NCBI RefSeq assembly: GCF_040459645.1 | Contig: NZ_JARVHQ010000001.1 | Span: 2,790,001-2,854,000, forward strand | From: Bacillus cereus group sp. RP43 | GTDB lineage: Bacteria > Bacillota > Bacilli > Bacillales > Bacillaceae_G | Reading direction: 5' to 3' | Length of the DNA stretch: 64,000 nucleotides | Part shown: piece after piece, positions 53,667-63,913 of the stretch | How positions within the stretch are numbered: position 1 is the first letter of the stretch | How the letters are laid out: each line of letters opens with the position of its first letter | Position numbers and translations under genes: made by a program | Notes under the pieces: model-generated | What the model saw: the letters and a program-made list of their open reading frames with translations, nothing else | Told to the model about the DNA's origin: nothing | Database searches by the model: none

Positions 53667-54782
53667 TTATTTCCTTGGACGCTGAATGAGTTTCTGCTTC
53701 ATCTCATCATTAAATGTGTCAAGTTCAATTACAAACTTCTTACTAGACTCAATAATACGCTCTGAAGATTTCTCAGATGCTTCAATAGCAGCGAATACAT
53801 TTTGGAATGATTCACGTAATTTATCCATGCTAATTGCAGGATTTTCTAGGAGTTTTGTTGTTTCTTCTGTATTTTGTTTTAATGCTTGAGAATTGCTTAA
53901 TACCATTGATTCAATCGCTTCATTTGTGGCATTAACTGCATCAATTGTTTTACGTTGATTTGTTAATGCCAGCTGAATTGCAGCTGAAACCGTTACAACG
54001 TTTTGTGTCATCGTAATTGCATTACGAATTGCCTCTGATAGCTTTTCATTATTTTTCTTAATGATGTCTACAGATGCGATAGATTGTAATAATACACTTT
54101 TTGCTTGCTGCATATTACGTGTACGTACAAGTATCTTTTCTAATGCATCATTTATTAACGGAATATCCCTTTGACGTTCTGGGTTTTGTTTCTCGGCTTC
54201 AAGCATGCCTGCAAGTTTTCTTCCTAAGTATACTTGTTTATCAAGAGCGTGAATTTTATCATGGGATTGCTCTTTTAACATTTCAAGACCAACCGTATCC
54301 TCTTGCAAGTTATCACGTCCAATGAGAAGTGATCTTATAATCTCCTCGATTTGCTTATCTATAGATTGATATTTATGCACGTAATTTTCAAGCGGATTTT
54401 TCTTGAACACTTTAAACATAAGTTTCTTCATACCAGATGCTTTTAATGAGTTTGGATCAAGTTCTGATACCACTTTTCGTAATTCTAACAATGTATTTGG
54501 AATTTCTTCATTCTTTCCATTCATCATCGCTGTCACAGGTCGTTTTAAAGCTGATAGCGTTTGTCCTGCCGCTTGCTGCTCTTTATCCCCTAAGTCTCCA
54601 AGCTGTGACAATACTTTTGATAAATCTGTATTTTGCTCGCTATTTAACTTTTGTACATATAGATCTGCTTCTTTATTCAGTTCTTCAAGTTCTGCATCTT
54701 TTATTACTGTATCAACTACTACTTCTACATTATTATCTTTCACAATCGATACAGGCTCTTTTTTCTCGAGTTCAGTCAACAA
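53667..54782 (-). CDS. TelA-family toxic anion resistance protein
   Basis: The protein has 371 residues, almost all helical and with coiled-coil character. It has no membrane segment. ESIASVDIIKKNNEKLSEAI... and the TNQRKTIDAVNATNEAIESMVL block near 270-300 are typical of the TelA/KlaA family (B. subtilis YaaN and YceH), which is linked to tellurite and envelope-stress tolerance; the mechanism is unknown. The TTG start follows GGAG. It is the first gene of a two-gene operon. Confidence 0.9.
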   Translation of the reverse strand: MLTELEKKEPVSIVKDNNVEVVVDTVIKDAELEELNKEADLYVQKLNSEQNTDLSKVLSQLGDLGDKEQQAAGQTLSALKRPVTAMMNGKNEEIPNTLLELRKVVSELDPNSLKASGMKKLMFKVFKKNPLENYVHKYQSIDKQIEEIIRSLLIGRDNLQEDTVGLEMLKEQSHDKIHALDKQVYLGRKLAGMLEAEKQNPERQRDIPLINDALEKILVRTRNMQQAKSVLLQSIASVDIIKKNNEKLSEAIRNAITMTQNVVTVSAAIQLALTNQRKTIDAVNATNEAIESMVLSNSQALKQNTEETTKLLENPAISMDKLRESFQNVFAAIEASEKSSERIIESSKKFVIELDTFNDEMKQKLIQRPRK

Positions 54783-55126
54783 AATCGCTCCTTTATTTAT
54801 ATGTGCGAATTTATGTGCACTTTATTTCATCTAATATATCGTATTTCATATACATTTTGCTTGTTTGAAATCGATTTTTCAAGAAATACCTGCTTATGCA
54901 GTCATTCCCTGTTTCTTAGTATAAGTATACCTGTTCTCAACATTATTTTCCTCAGACTTAAGACCTAGAGAACAACATACTGAAGACGGATTCTTCACAG
55001 CTTACCTTACTTATCACCACTGAATATTAATTTGAAGTTCCATTTAGTTACCTTCTTAAATTCATACAATGCTCTATCTTTTGACATATGCTATCTTTCA
55101 ATGTGATAATTATATTAGGTCCACTT
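54783..55126. other. Intergenic region
   Basis: Promoter region of the TelA operon. No gene or clear dyad seen. Confidence 0.35.
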
Positions 55127-55720
55127 CTAATTATTCTTCCGCGCAACAAATGCTCCCTTTTGAAAAGCTAATAACACGGTTTCAAACGTAACGTCTTCTT
55201 CAATCATCTTTATAAATCCAGCTAATTCCCCCGCATGAGAAGTTGCATTATCAATTACAAGAAAACCTTTTGGCTCTAAAATACGTTTTATATGTTCCCA
55301 CCACCACATGTATTGCGTGCGCTCTGAATCTAGGAAAATAAAATCAAATGAACGATCTACTTGCGAATCTAAAAATGCCCCAGCCTCTTGATTATGAATA
55401 TCGATTCTCTGTGTAAGATTTGCCCTTTCAAAATTTTCAAGTGCCTCTCCAACCCGTTCTGAAGAAAATTCTACAGTTATAACATTTCCATTTGTTTCTT
55501 CTACCGCATTTGCTAGCCACAATGTAGAATATCCATTTGAAGTTCCAATTTCTAAAATTTTTTTTGCATTGCACCCCTTTACTAATACTGATAAAAACTG
55601 CCCCATTTCACGAGAAATATTTCTTAATTTTTCTTCTCTTTTTTCTTTATGTCGATCATGCTCTTCTCCATATTGTTCAAGTTGCAATAATAATGAATCT
55701 AGAGTATTCATTTTCTCCAT
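55127..55720 (-). CDS. O-methyltransferase-like SAM-dependent enzyme
   Basis: The protein has 197 residues from the chosen start. Motif I is KILEIGTSNGYSTLWLA near 56, the acidic residue of beta-2 is in VITVEFSSERV, and FDFIFLDSERTQY near 127 matches the metal-binding Asp region of the caffeoyl-CoA O-methyltransferase family, though the later Asp-Asn pair is only partly clear (VIDNATSHAG). Possible starts at 55720 and 55711 lie close to a GGAAAGG/GGAG site. The substrate is unknown. Confidence 0.82.
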   Translation of the reverse strand: MEKMNTLDSLLLQLEQYGEEHDRHKEKREEKLRNISREMGQFLSVLVKGCNAKKILEIGTSNGYSTLWLANAVEETNGNVITVEFSSERVGEALENFERANLTQRIDIHNQEAGAFLDSQVDRSFDFIFLDSERTQYMWWWEHIKRILEPKGFLVIDNATSHAGELAGFIKMIEEDVTFETVLLAFQKGAFVARKNN

Positions 55721-56020
55721 CGCCTTTCCAAGCAATATGATGAAAAAGTACATGATGCCCGTCTACTTTTCATTATATGCGAAATGTACACCTTTTTCCT
55801 GTTATACGACAAAGAATTAAAATTTTTTATAGCATATTGTTTCGTTTTTTGGTAAAGTTAATTTCTACGTGCAATTATTTAATTCACATTATTTTACAAT
55901 CAGTTTTCAATTATAAGATAATCTACATTTAAATGAATCGGTATTTCTAATTCAACTAAGCGCCCTTTTTGGACGCATTTTCTTTTGTTTATATATTTCT
56001 GTAAGAAAGGATGCTTACAC

Positions 56021-56179
56021 ATGAACGTGATTAACTTAGATGCTGCTAGAAGACGTAAACAGCATAAAAAACTAATGATAACTATACCGATTATTAAACG
56101 CATTTATGAAGAAGACGGGGAAATTAAATTCGAGGTAGCTGGCGAAAAGGATGTACCTCTTGAAATGTTAGAAAAATAA
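56021..56179 (+). CDS. Small conserved-looking hypothetical protein
   Basis: The protein has 52 residues. A basic N-terminal stretch (DAARRRKQHKK) is followed by a short beta-rich part (EIKFEVAGEKDVPLEML). AAAGGA lies about 11 nt before the ATG. A strong terminator follows at 56264. No family recognised. Confidence 0.6.
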   Translation: MNVINLDAARRRKQHKKLMITIPIIKRIYEEDGEIKFEVAGEKDVPLEMLEK

Positions 56180-56263
56180 AACTTTGTTCGCCCAACTAAC
56201 CTCTATACTCTCACTTAGTTTTGAGGATGAAATCTTACTTCTCGCAAATAACGAGATAAATGA

Positions 56264-56297
56264 ATAAAGACGTACTTCTTCTGAAGTACGTCTTTAT
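56264..56297. terminator. Bidirectional terminator
   Basis: Perfect 15-bp arms ATAAAGACGTACTTC (56264-56278) and GAAGTACGTCTTTAT (56283-56297) between the small gene and the FAD-oxidoreductase pseudogene. Confidence 0.85.
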
Positions 56298-56308
56298 ATT
56301 ATATACTT

Positions 56309-56742
56309 TTATTAAAATGCATAAGTTTTTCTGGATTAACCATCATATAAATGTTTGAAATCTCCCCATCTTCACTTAATTCGGCTGCTCTTGATGGATT
56401 CGTGAAAAATATAGGTTGGATCTAACCCTAATGCAAATTGATGTGTAGGGTTGGTTAAGCGTCTTAAACCAATATCTAATACAGCAACGGTAACCGGTAT
56501 CGATTGTTCACTCCATCTATACAAACTTGTTTCTTCTGCACCTTTTATTATTTTACAAGCTTCTTTCGGTGGAATCGTCACGACAACTGCATTAACTTTA
56601 AATACTTCATCATCCGAACAACGAATTTTTGCTTGATTTTTCTAATACAACAACTTTCCTTCCTTCTTTCTTTCGCTAAATATATAGATGCTGTTAACCC
56701 AGCAAGGCCCCCGCCAACAATTGCTACATCAAACTTTTTCAT
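56309..56742 (-). pseudogene. Broken FAD-dependent oxidoreductase (phytoene-desaturase-like)
   Basis: AGGAGG lies 8 nt before an ATG at 56742. The first part, MKKFDVAIVGGGLAGLTASIYLAK, is an FAD-binding Rossmann start. A frameshift follows; the next frame gives KVVVLEKSSK. The large middle part is missing, then VNAVVVTIPPKEACKIIKG and TNPTHQFALGLDPTYIFH continue. A further shift leads to AELSEDGEISNIYMMVNPEKLMHF and a stop. A family member should have 400 or more codons; about 145 remain. This is a deleted and frameshifted gene. Confidence 0.75.
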
Positions 56743-56828
56743 AATAAAATCCCTCCTTATCGTTCTAAATACAAGACGAACGATGAAGGAAGGATGTGAC
56801 AAAAAAATATATTATTAAGTTAGCTACT

Positions 56829-57140
56829 TTATTTATTTTTGGCAATCCGATCATATTGCATACGAAATAACTCAATAGCAAACGGAATGTCCTCTTCACT
56901 CTTTATAAAATAACTAATCCATCCTGATTCGGGTAATACATGGTGTGGTTGAACTGATCCTTGATTAATTAATTCATCTCGCTTTAGTTTCGGAAATGGT
57001 AAATCAGCTAACTTATCCCCGTGAAGATGCCCTAATTCTTTCTTGCCATAGTTTAATTCTACTCCACCAAATCGGTGTGGCTTTTCAGAAACACCTTCCC
57101 AGCTAAGCACTTCTTTTCTAATTACTTCACTATATGTCAT
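56829..57140 (-). CDS. DUF5519 luciferase-like domain protein
   Basis: The protein has 103 residues from the chosen start. The sequence HRFGGVELNYGKKELGHLHGDKLADLPFP, then HHVLPESGWISYFIKSEEDI, fits the small DUF5519 (luciferase-like) family, with conserved His and Gly residues. Function unknown. AGGAG lies 9 nt before Met57140; an ATG two codons earlier is closer than usual to that site. Confidence 0.8.
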   Translation of the reverse strand: MTYSEVIRKEVLSWEGVSEKPHRFGGVELNYGKKELGHLHGDKLADLPFPKLKRDELINQGSVQPHHVLPESGWISYFIKSEEDIPFAIELFRMQYDRIAKNK

Positions 57141-57344
57141 AGTCATTCGCTCCTTTACGATTGGTGTAACTTAAAATTACCATTCCTCTCCATATATTTC
57201 ATCAATCTAAAGTATGAAAGGCTATACGAATATAGTTTAATCTCAATTAATAAATAATTTTTTAATATTTATTAATAATCTAAAAGGTCTTTATCATATT
57301 ATACAGAATTATTCGTTAGAAACAACTTCAAGGGATGGATATAT

Positions 57345-58733
57345 ATGAGCGAATTATTATTACAAAAGGCTACTTATCTACAATCTGATGAACTAAAGTT
57401 AATGAAAAAAGCTATAGAGTTTGCTGAACATGCGCATAATGGTCAATACCGTCAAACTGGGGAGGCATATATTATTCATCCTTTTGCTATTACAGAGGTA
57501 CTATTAGATTATAAAGCTGATGTTACAACTTTGATTTCTGCGTTATTACACGATGTTGTAGAAGATACGACTTATTCTCTCGAAAAAGTAGAATTACTTT
57601 TCGGTACGACCGTCAGTTACATTGTTGATGGATTAACAAAAGTGAAAAAACAACACGGTCAAAAGAAGACATTATACGAAGCGATTAATTTTAAAAAGTT
57701 GCTGTTAGCTTCTCAACAAGATATACGTGTTGGCATTATTAAAGTTATAGATCGTCTTCATAACATAAAAACATTGAGTGTTAAAAAACCTGCAAAACAA
57801 GTAGCTTATGCAAACGAGACATTAACATTCTTTGCACCACTTGCAAAGCGATTAGGTTTATATTCTATCCAACATGAATTAGAAAACCTATCTTTTCAAT
57901 ATCTACATAAAGAGAGATATAAAAAAGTACATAATTTTTTAATGGAATATGTGCCACATATTCAAAAAAACATAACTGATTTAAGAAAAGGAATAAATTT
58001 TTTTTATGATACGAACCTTTCATTTGAAGTAAGTTATGAATTTACCCCAATTTATTCTGCTTACTCACAACTGCAAGAAGCACAAAACATATCAAGAGTT
58101 TCACAAATATTTATCACCACTATAAGTGTCCTAGATTGTTATAAAATCCTTGGAATAGTTCATCAATTATATAAACCAACTACACAATATTTCGAAGACA
58201 ATATAGCACTTGAAAATACTCATTTTAATAACAATTTAAAAACTAAAGTCAATATAAATGATATTGAACAATCAATTATCATTCAAACACAATCAGAGAA
58301 AACATTAAGAGATAATGGTATTTTTTCTTTATTGAATAATAGAACTGCAGATATCCAAGCAATCTCTTATAAAATAATGAATGATACAATAATGAATAAC
58401 AATTTATTAACTAAAGATCCAATTATTTTTCATAACTTAGTATCGTATGAACTATTTGAGAATACCATTACTGCTTACACTACAGATTTACGCCCTATTT
58501 ATTTACCCGATGGTGCTACAATTATTGATTTTACTTTCTCTGCATTTCCAACAATTGCACATAACTTGAACAAAGCAAAGTTAAATGGCATTCCCGTTCC
58601 ATTCAAAACAAAGATATCTCATTTAGACGTAATTGAAATCCATTTTGATTCAAAACAAAACTTGGCAATAGAATGGCTAAATTACGCTAATACTGCTAAA
58701 GCACAATTAATTATTCAACAAAGACTAACTTAA
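57345..58733 (+). CDS. RelA/SpoT-like protein: intact HD hydrolase, decayed synthetase, TGS
   Basis: The protein has 462 residues; standard Rel has about 730. The HD hydrolase domain (1-200) keeps all seven metal and catalytic positions of Rel: His45, His69, Asp70, Glu73, Asp74, Asp136 and Asn140, with the same spacing as in S. equisimilis Rel. Residues about 215-335 align with the synthetase by DCYKILGIVHQLYKP and IIIQTQSEK, but the catalytic Asp and Glu, the YQSLHT motif and the RxKxxxSI loop are absent. A TGS domain follows (about 350-415). The zinc-finger and ACT domains are missing. I infer a (p)ppGpp hydrolase-only protein. It lies beside spore-surface genes. Confidence 0.85.
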   Translation: MSELLLQKATYLQSDELKLMKKAIEFAEHAHNGQYRQTGEAYIIHPFAITEVLLDYKADVTTLISALLHDVVEDTTYSLEKVELLFGTTVSYIVDGLTKVKKQHGQKKTLYEAINFKKLLLASQQDIRVGIIKVIDRLHNIKTLSVKKPAKQVAYANETLTFFAPLAKRLGLYSIQHELENLSFQYLHKERYKKVHNFLMEYVPHIQKNITDLRKGINFFYDTNLSFEVSYEFTPIYSAYSQLQEAQNISRVSQIFITTISVLDCYKILGIVHQLYKPTTQYFEDNIALENTHFNNNLKTKVNINDIEQSIIIQTQSEKTLRDNGIFSLLNNRTADIQAISYKIMNDTIMNNNLLTKDPIIFHNLVSYELFENTITAYTTDLRPIYLPDGATIIDFTFSAFPTIAHNLNKAKLNGIPVPFKTKISHLDVIEIHFDSKQNLAIEWLNYANTAKAQLIIQQRLT

Positions 58734-58739
58734 ATAAAA

Positions 58740-58769
58740 GACCAATGCTTTATCTAAAAAGCATTGGTC
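58740..58769 (+). terminator. Terminator of the Rel-like gene
   Basis: Perfect 12-bp arms GACCAATGCTTT (58740-58751) and AAAGCATTGGTC (58758-58769), followed by T-rich sequence. Confidence 0.8.
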
Positions 58770-59111
58770 CTTTATTGTTACGTACATAATATAAGAGCTA
58801 GATTCCTCAAATACTTTATTAAATATCACTTGATTTTTGTACACATCTTACACCGTTAAGAGATTCTTAATATCTGTATTAGAATTAGGTACCTTCACTT
58901 TCATCCAAACCCATCACCAATAATTCCGACTTTCATAATTTCATTCTTAATTACATTTTTAATAGTAATTTTGTATGATACACGGTACAGCCTAGAAATC
59001 CTTTATAAAATAGGCGATTTTATTATGATGACTACAATTGCACATTACAAAAACTAGACTCATATCCTAATTTCGTACAATGACTTACAAATAGAAAGGC
59101 AGGTAATACAA
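58770..59111. other. Intergenic region
   Basis: AT-rich region upstream of the cupin gene. No further gene or clear operator seen. Confidence 0.35.
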
Positions 59112-59744
59112 TTGACTTCGAATATTGACTACACTTCCCCCTCAACCAATTTCACCCATGATTTAAATAAAAGTAATTTTTTTAAGAAAGATGCCAAAAA
59201 TTATATAAACGTACTTGGCATTAAACAATTAAACACATTAGAAAACACTTCTTTATTAGATATATATTTAAGTACAGGTAATGTTGTAGAACCACATATC
59301 CATCAAAATGCAGCTGAACTCGTTTACTGTATTTCAGGGTCCGCTGTCGTTTCTTTACTTAATCCGTTTACGAATCAAATTTTAAACTTACCTATCAAAC
59401 CAGGGCAAGTCGCTAATATCCCACAAGCTTGGTGGCATTATGAAATCGCCACAACAGATAACACACATTTATTAGCCATTTTTAATGCCCCGACACCAGA
59501 AGTTATTTTTGGTTCTGATATTTTAAGATTAACTCCCGCTAATATGATGGCTCATACTTATTGTCTAAATGAACAACAATGGAAACAAGCAGTATCCCCA
59601 ATTCAATCTACTACAGTAATTGGTCCCCCGGCAAACTGTAATCAAAACCGTGATATGATAAATCAGTCAACTCCTCCGCCTACTCAACAACAAAATCTAT
59701 ATTACCAAGATTCTTATTACTTCCCTCTTTACTGGGGTTATTAA
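59112..59744 (+). CDS. Cupin-domain protein
   Basis: The protein has 210 residues. Cupin motif 1 (EPHIHQNAAELVYCISGSA, about 59-77) has two His and a Glu for metal; motif 2 (PGQVANIPQAWWHYE, about 97-111) adds the last His. A Pro/Gln/Tyr-rich tail ends ...YYFPLYWGY, which resembles spore-coat proteins. The cupin is like the germin/oxalate-decarboxylase side of the family. The TTG start follows CAGGTA by about 7 nt. The position next to exosporium genes suggests a spore-coat enzyme. That is inferred. Confidence 0.82.
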   Translation: MTSNIDYTSPSTNFTHDLNKSNFFKKDAKNYINVLGIKQLNTLENTSLLDIYLSTGNVVEPHIHQNAAELVYCISGSAVVSLLNPFTNQILNLPIKPGQVANIPQAWWHYEIATTDNTHLLAIFNAPTPEVIFGSDILRLTPANMMAHTYCLNEQQWKQAVSPIQSTTVIGPPANCNQNRDMINQSTPPPTQQQNLYYQDSYYFPLYWGY

Positions 59745-59773
59745 TTAGTATCTCTTAATAAGAAACATCATTT

Positions 59774-59799
59774 ATCTCCTTGGAAAATGCCGAGGAGAT
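59774..59799 (+). terminator. Terminator of the cupin gene
   Basis: ATCTCCTTGG (59774-59783) and CCGAGGAGAT (59790-59799) with one G-T pair, followed by TTTTTATTAT. Confidence 0.75.
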
Positions 59800-59892
59800 T
59801 TTTATTATATCTTCTCTTCCAATTCTTTATCGTAACAATTAATAGAGTACATACATATAATATTTATATATTTCATTGGAGGTGATAGCACT

Positions 59893-60060
59893 ATGAGTAA
59901 TTATAACTATCGAAAAAACTACTCTAATAATAAAAATAGTAGTTCATCAGCGTCCTCTCAATCTTCGAATTCTCAATCTTCCAGTTCCCAATCGGAAAGA
60001 GATTTAGCTCAACAAGGCTACGTAAAGAAAAAAGGATGTAACTGTAATAAAAATAAATAA
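59893..60060 (+). CDS. Ser/Asn-rich small protein, probably spore-related
   Basis: The protein has 55 residues: a Tyr/Asn-rich start, a run of Ser and Gln (about 16-33), then ERDLAQQGYVKKKGCNCNKNK with a CNC pair. TTGGAGGTGAT lies 7 nt before the ATG, and a 16-bp-stem terminator follows. The composition and place are typical of small spore-coat or exosporium proteins. No named family was recognised. Confidence 0.7.
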   Translation: MSNYNYRKNYSNNKNSSSSASSQSSNSQSSSSQSERDLAQQGYVKKKGCNCNKNK

Positions 60061-60078
60061 GATCTTTTTTAGCTATAC

Positions 60079-60113
60079 AAAAAGGAATACTCTTAAAAAG
60101 AGTATTCCTTTTT
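60079..60113. terminator. Bidirectional terminator between Ser-rich gene and bclB
   Basis: Perfect 16-bp arms AAAAAGGAATACTCTT (60079-60094) and AAGAGTATTCCTTTTT (60098-60113) with a 3-nt loop. Confidence 0.85.
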
Positions 60114-60141
60114 TCAATGCTCACCATTTAAGACGCGATGC

Positions 60142-61383
60142 TTAGACGAATGTTATCCCTGCACTTGCGAATCCTGTAATAGCAGTAGCAATATCGAAAC
60201 CAGGTGTAGTTGATGAAACAACAAGTAATATCTTATCTTGTGGAGCGACCGGAATTACTTGTGCGCTAATACCACTCGAAGTATTACCGACAGCAATAAG
60301 ACCACTAAATCCTGGTGTTAATAGTAACGGTGTACCTACTGGCGTGAAAGTATTACTTGCTGCTGGTGCGCTGTACAACTGCATTTGAATTTGTATGCTT
60401 CCTAATGCTAAAGCAACCGCTACAGTTACACTAAAGAATCCTGCTAACGAAGTAATTGTACCTGCGCGAGGAGCTACAAATGCGAAATCAAATACTGGAG
60501 GTACAGGACCTATAGTAATTGAGCCACCAGATACAATTACAGGGAAGAATGAACTTCCAAATCCAACAAGTGCCCCTGTGTTTGCCAACCCACCTAAAAC
60601 AGTTGTTAATGCTACGGGTGTACCTGATGCAAACGGAATAACCGCTCCGCCTCCTGTTGCTCCTGTTGCTCCTGTTGGACCTGTTGGGCCTGTTGGGCCT
60701 GTTGGACCTGTTGGACCTGTTGGACCTGTTGGACCTGTTGGACCTGTTGGGCCTGTTGGACCTGTTGGACCTGTTGGACCTGTTGGACCTGTTGGACCTG
60801 TTGCTCCCGTTCCTGTTGCTCCTGTTGCTCCTGTTGCTCCTGTTGCTCCTGTTGCTCCTGTTGCTCCTGTTGCTCCTGTTGCTCCTGTTGCTCCTGTTGG
60901 ACCTGTCGCCCCTGGAGTAGCATTGATTAATTGAATTAATAAACCAAAAAGAACTTGTAAAGTTGCAGGATCGATATTTGAGTTGCAGGATACAGGGATA
61001 AGATCTAAAGCGAAGAAGAATTGTGCAAGAGCGCTATAAAATTGTTGCAATAATGTTGACAATTGTCCTAAATTAGGTGCTGGAGATTGTAATAAAACTA
61101 TAATACTTTGAGTTAATTGTTTCAAAAAATTAACTTCTGGGGAAGGTAATAAGGAATTTAAGAAAATTAAAAATTGATTAAATAAATCGAGTAACGCTAA
61201 TCTGTTTGCATTACTTGGATTTGCAAAAAATGCTGCAATAGCTGATATTAATGAATTTAATAAAGTAATTAATTGACTTAATTGTTGGCTAGTAATAGGA
61301 ACTGACTGTGGATTTTTACAACAATCTGCTGAAAAAACAATCGAATTGCAGTTATTATGATCAAAACAATCATTATGTTTCAT
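60142..61383 (-). CDS. bclB: BclB-like collagen-like exosporium glycoprotein
   Basis: The protein has 413 residues. The N-terminal domain (1-157) is Cys-containing and then Leu-rich helical ([22 protein letters not shown]). It matches the BclB N-terminus as I recall it ([13 protein letters not shown] start). A collagen-like region of GAT and GPT triplets spans about 158-255, with one GATGTGATG break. A C-terminal globular domain of about 155 residues should trimerise it. Thr in the triplets is the usual site of O-glycosylation. BclB contributes to exosporium integrity in B. anthracis. GGAGGAAATAA precedes the ATG. The triplet run is a tandem DNA repeat, so the length will vary between strains. 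Confidence 0.92.
   Translation of the reverse strand: MKHNDCFDHNNCNSIVFSADCCKNPQSVPITSQQLSQLITLLNSLISAIAAFFANPSNANRLALLDLFNQFLIFLNSLLPSPEVNFLKQLTQSIIVLLQSPAPNLGQLSTLLQQFYSALAQFFFALDLIPVSCNSNIDPATLQVLFGLLIQLINATPGATGPTGATGATGATGATGATGATGATGATGATGTGATGPTGPTGPTGPTGPTGPTGPTGPTGPTGPTGPTGPTGPTGPTGATGATGGGAVIPFASGTPVALTTVLGGLANTGALVGFGSSFFPVIVSGGSITIGPVPPVFDFAFVAPRAGTITSLAGFFSVTVAVALALGSIQIQMQLYSAPAASNTFTPVGTPLLLTPGFSGLIAVGNTSSGISAQVIPVAPQDKILLVVSSTTPGFDIATAITGFASAGITFV
60650..60915 (-). repeat. 9-nt tandem repeats coding collagen-like triplets of bclB
   Basis: Units of the form CCTGTTGGA or CCTGTTGCT repeat almost without change. On the minus strand they encode Gly-Pro-Thr/Gly-Ala-Thr triplets. 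One irregular unit lies near 60808. Confidence 0.9.
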
Positions 61384-61872
61384 TTATTTCCTCCTTACTT
61401 TTCTTATAGTTGAGTGTTTTCCTATTCTAAGAACTATAAAAGATGCGATTGAAAAAAGTAGTTGAGTTATATGTTTCTCTTAAAATAGGAAACATGAATT
61501 ATAATCAAACTTGAAAACGTAATTTAATTATGTTCATGACTCACATATTAATTATATGTTTTTAATAATTGAGTGCTTAGATTAAACACCTAAACTTAAG
61601 AGTTTATTTTATTTTTCCACGTTTATCTCCCAAATTCAATTGCCTATCAATTTAATTATCCATAGTAATCACTAAAACAATCAATAACATACGTTCCACT
61701 TATAATGACATCACTTTTTCCATACTAGAATAATTAGTATTTTACCTATACAAAAATTGTGTTGAAACTATAATCAGGATGCCGTTTCTAATATAGAAAA
61801 TCCTCATATTATATATTGGACAAGTTATTCTAAACTTCGTTCCAATAAATTTAGAATAGGAGTGAGAATTAA
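61384..61872. other. Divergent promoter region between bclB and the DUF4183 gene
   Basis: About 490 bp without a gene. CATATTATA at 61804-61812, 61 nt before the DUF4183 ATG, matches the sigma-K -10 form CATA-N3-TA, but no clear -35 AC pair was seen. No promoter was identified for bclB. Confidence 0.35.
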
Positions 61873-62163
61873 ATGCCTATCATTCAACCATTTATGGCAT
61901 CTAGAAGATTCACCTCTACACTAGGAGCTGGAACAGGCACAGGTGCTGCTTTTGCGATTACTGCCACAGCGTGTTTAAACGATGCGGGTACTACTGCAAC
62001 TGCCTTCCCAACTTTTACGTATTACAATCTCTATATAAACGGTATTCTCCAGCCTAGTGTAAACTCCAGTGTTACTACTGGTCCTACTGGTGCTATTACA
62101 ATTCCTGGCGGAGATGCATTAGACGGTGGAATTCCAATTACAATTGAATTTATCGTCACTTAA
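61873..62163 (+). CDS. DUF4183 spore-surface protein
   Basis: The protein has 96 residues. YYNLYINGILQPSVNS followed by a beta-rich end (ITIEFIVT) is the DUF4183 signature, which is common in exosporium-associated Bacillus proteins. It shares [12 protein letters not shown] with the C-terminus of the collagen-like protein at 62226. AGGAG precedes the ATG. It is probably a small partner or trimer module of the spore surface. Confidence 0.82.
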   Translation: MPIIQPFMASRRFTSTLGAGTGTGAAFAITATACLNDAGTTATAFPTFTYYNLYINGILQPSVNSSVTTGPTGAITIPGGDALDGGIPITIEFIVT

Positions 62164-62225
62164 TTTTAACTAACCAAATTTAGAACAAAAAGGGCAGATT
62201 TCTCTTTATAGGAAATCTGTCCTTT

Positions 62226-63255
<1,030 letters not shown>

Positions 63256-63349
63256 TAAATGTTAGATGTTCCGAAATGTTAAAAGGATTATCTAAAAAAA
63301 TATTATTAATAGAATATATGAAAAGTATCTCCTTTATCATAAAAATGAG

Positions 63350-63913
63350 GTGATTTTAATTAAAAATAAAGATAGAGAAAATCCCCAAAATAATGACGTA
63401 CAATTATCTATAATTTCACTTGAAATGCTCCTTCATTATAGACTAACTGGTAGTACTGGACCCATGAGTAATACCGGACCCACTGGTAATACCGGCATAA
63501 ACGTTACAACAAATTCTATGTTTGCAAATAATACAGTGGATGGAACAGTTTCAGTTGTACTAGGTGGTACTAACATACTACTCTCAAACAATCAAAGCCT
63601 TGATAGCTTTGCAGTCAATAGTGCAAATGATTTATTTACAGTCCCTGTAACGGGACGTTATTATCTTTCTTATCAAATTAATACTACAACTGCACTTCTT
63701 GCGGGTTCAAGACTAATTTTAAACGGATCTACATCACTTCTGGGCTCAATTCTATATCCTGCCTTATCTACTTTAAGTTATAATAATAATTTAATTACAA
63801 TATTAAATGCAGATAATACTATTTCTCTTCAATTATTCGGTCTCTTATCAATTGTCAATTTAGTCGTTGGTGGATCAACTGGCGCCTCTCTAACAATTAT
63901 ACGAGTTGATTAA
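63350..63913 (+). CDS. BclA C-terminal-like (C1q/TNF-like) protein with short collagen stretch
   Basis: The protein has 187 residues from GTG. Residues about 33-50 carry a vestigial collagen-like stretch (GSTGPMSNTGPTGNTG). From about 55 the sequence is a BclA-type trimeric head: DSFAVNSANDLFTVPVTGRYYLSYQIN, then ...TGASLTIIRV. The start is unclear. GTG at 63350 is itself part of GAGGTGAT, the best ribosome site, and the codon at a normal distance (63359) is ATT, in phase. It lacks the usual exosporium leader. It may use ATT, start at GTG, or be an altered copy. Confidence 0.78.
   Translation: MILIKNKDRENPQNNDVQLSIISLEMLLHYRLTGSTGPMSNTGPTGNTGINVTTNSMFANNTVDGTVSVVLGGTNILLSNNQSLDSFAVNSANDLFTVPVTGRYYLSYQINTTTALLAGSRLILNGSTSLLGSILYPALSTLSYNNNLITILNADNTISLQLFGLLSIVNLVVGGSTGASLTIIRVD

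Noticed and set aside
60395..60934. Long plus-strand frame opposite bclB, rich in Val-Ala-Pro and Val-Gly-Pro
   Set aside because: It is the antisense reading of the 9-nt collagen repeats, which stay open in every frame; no ribosome site.
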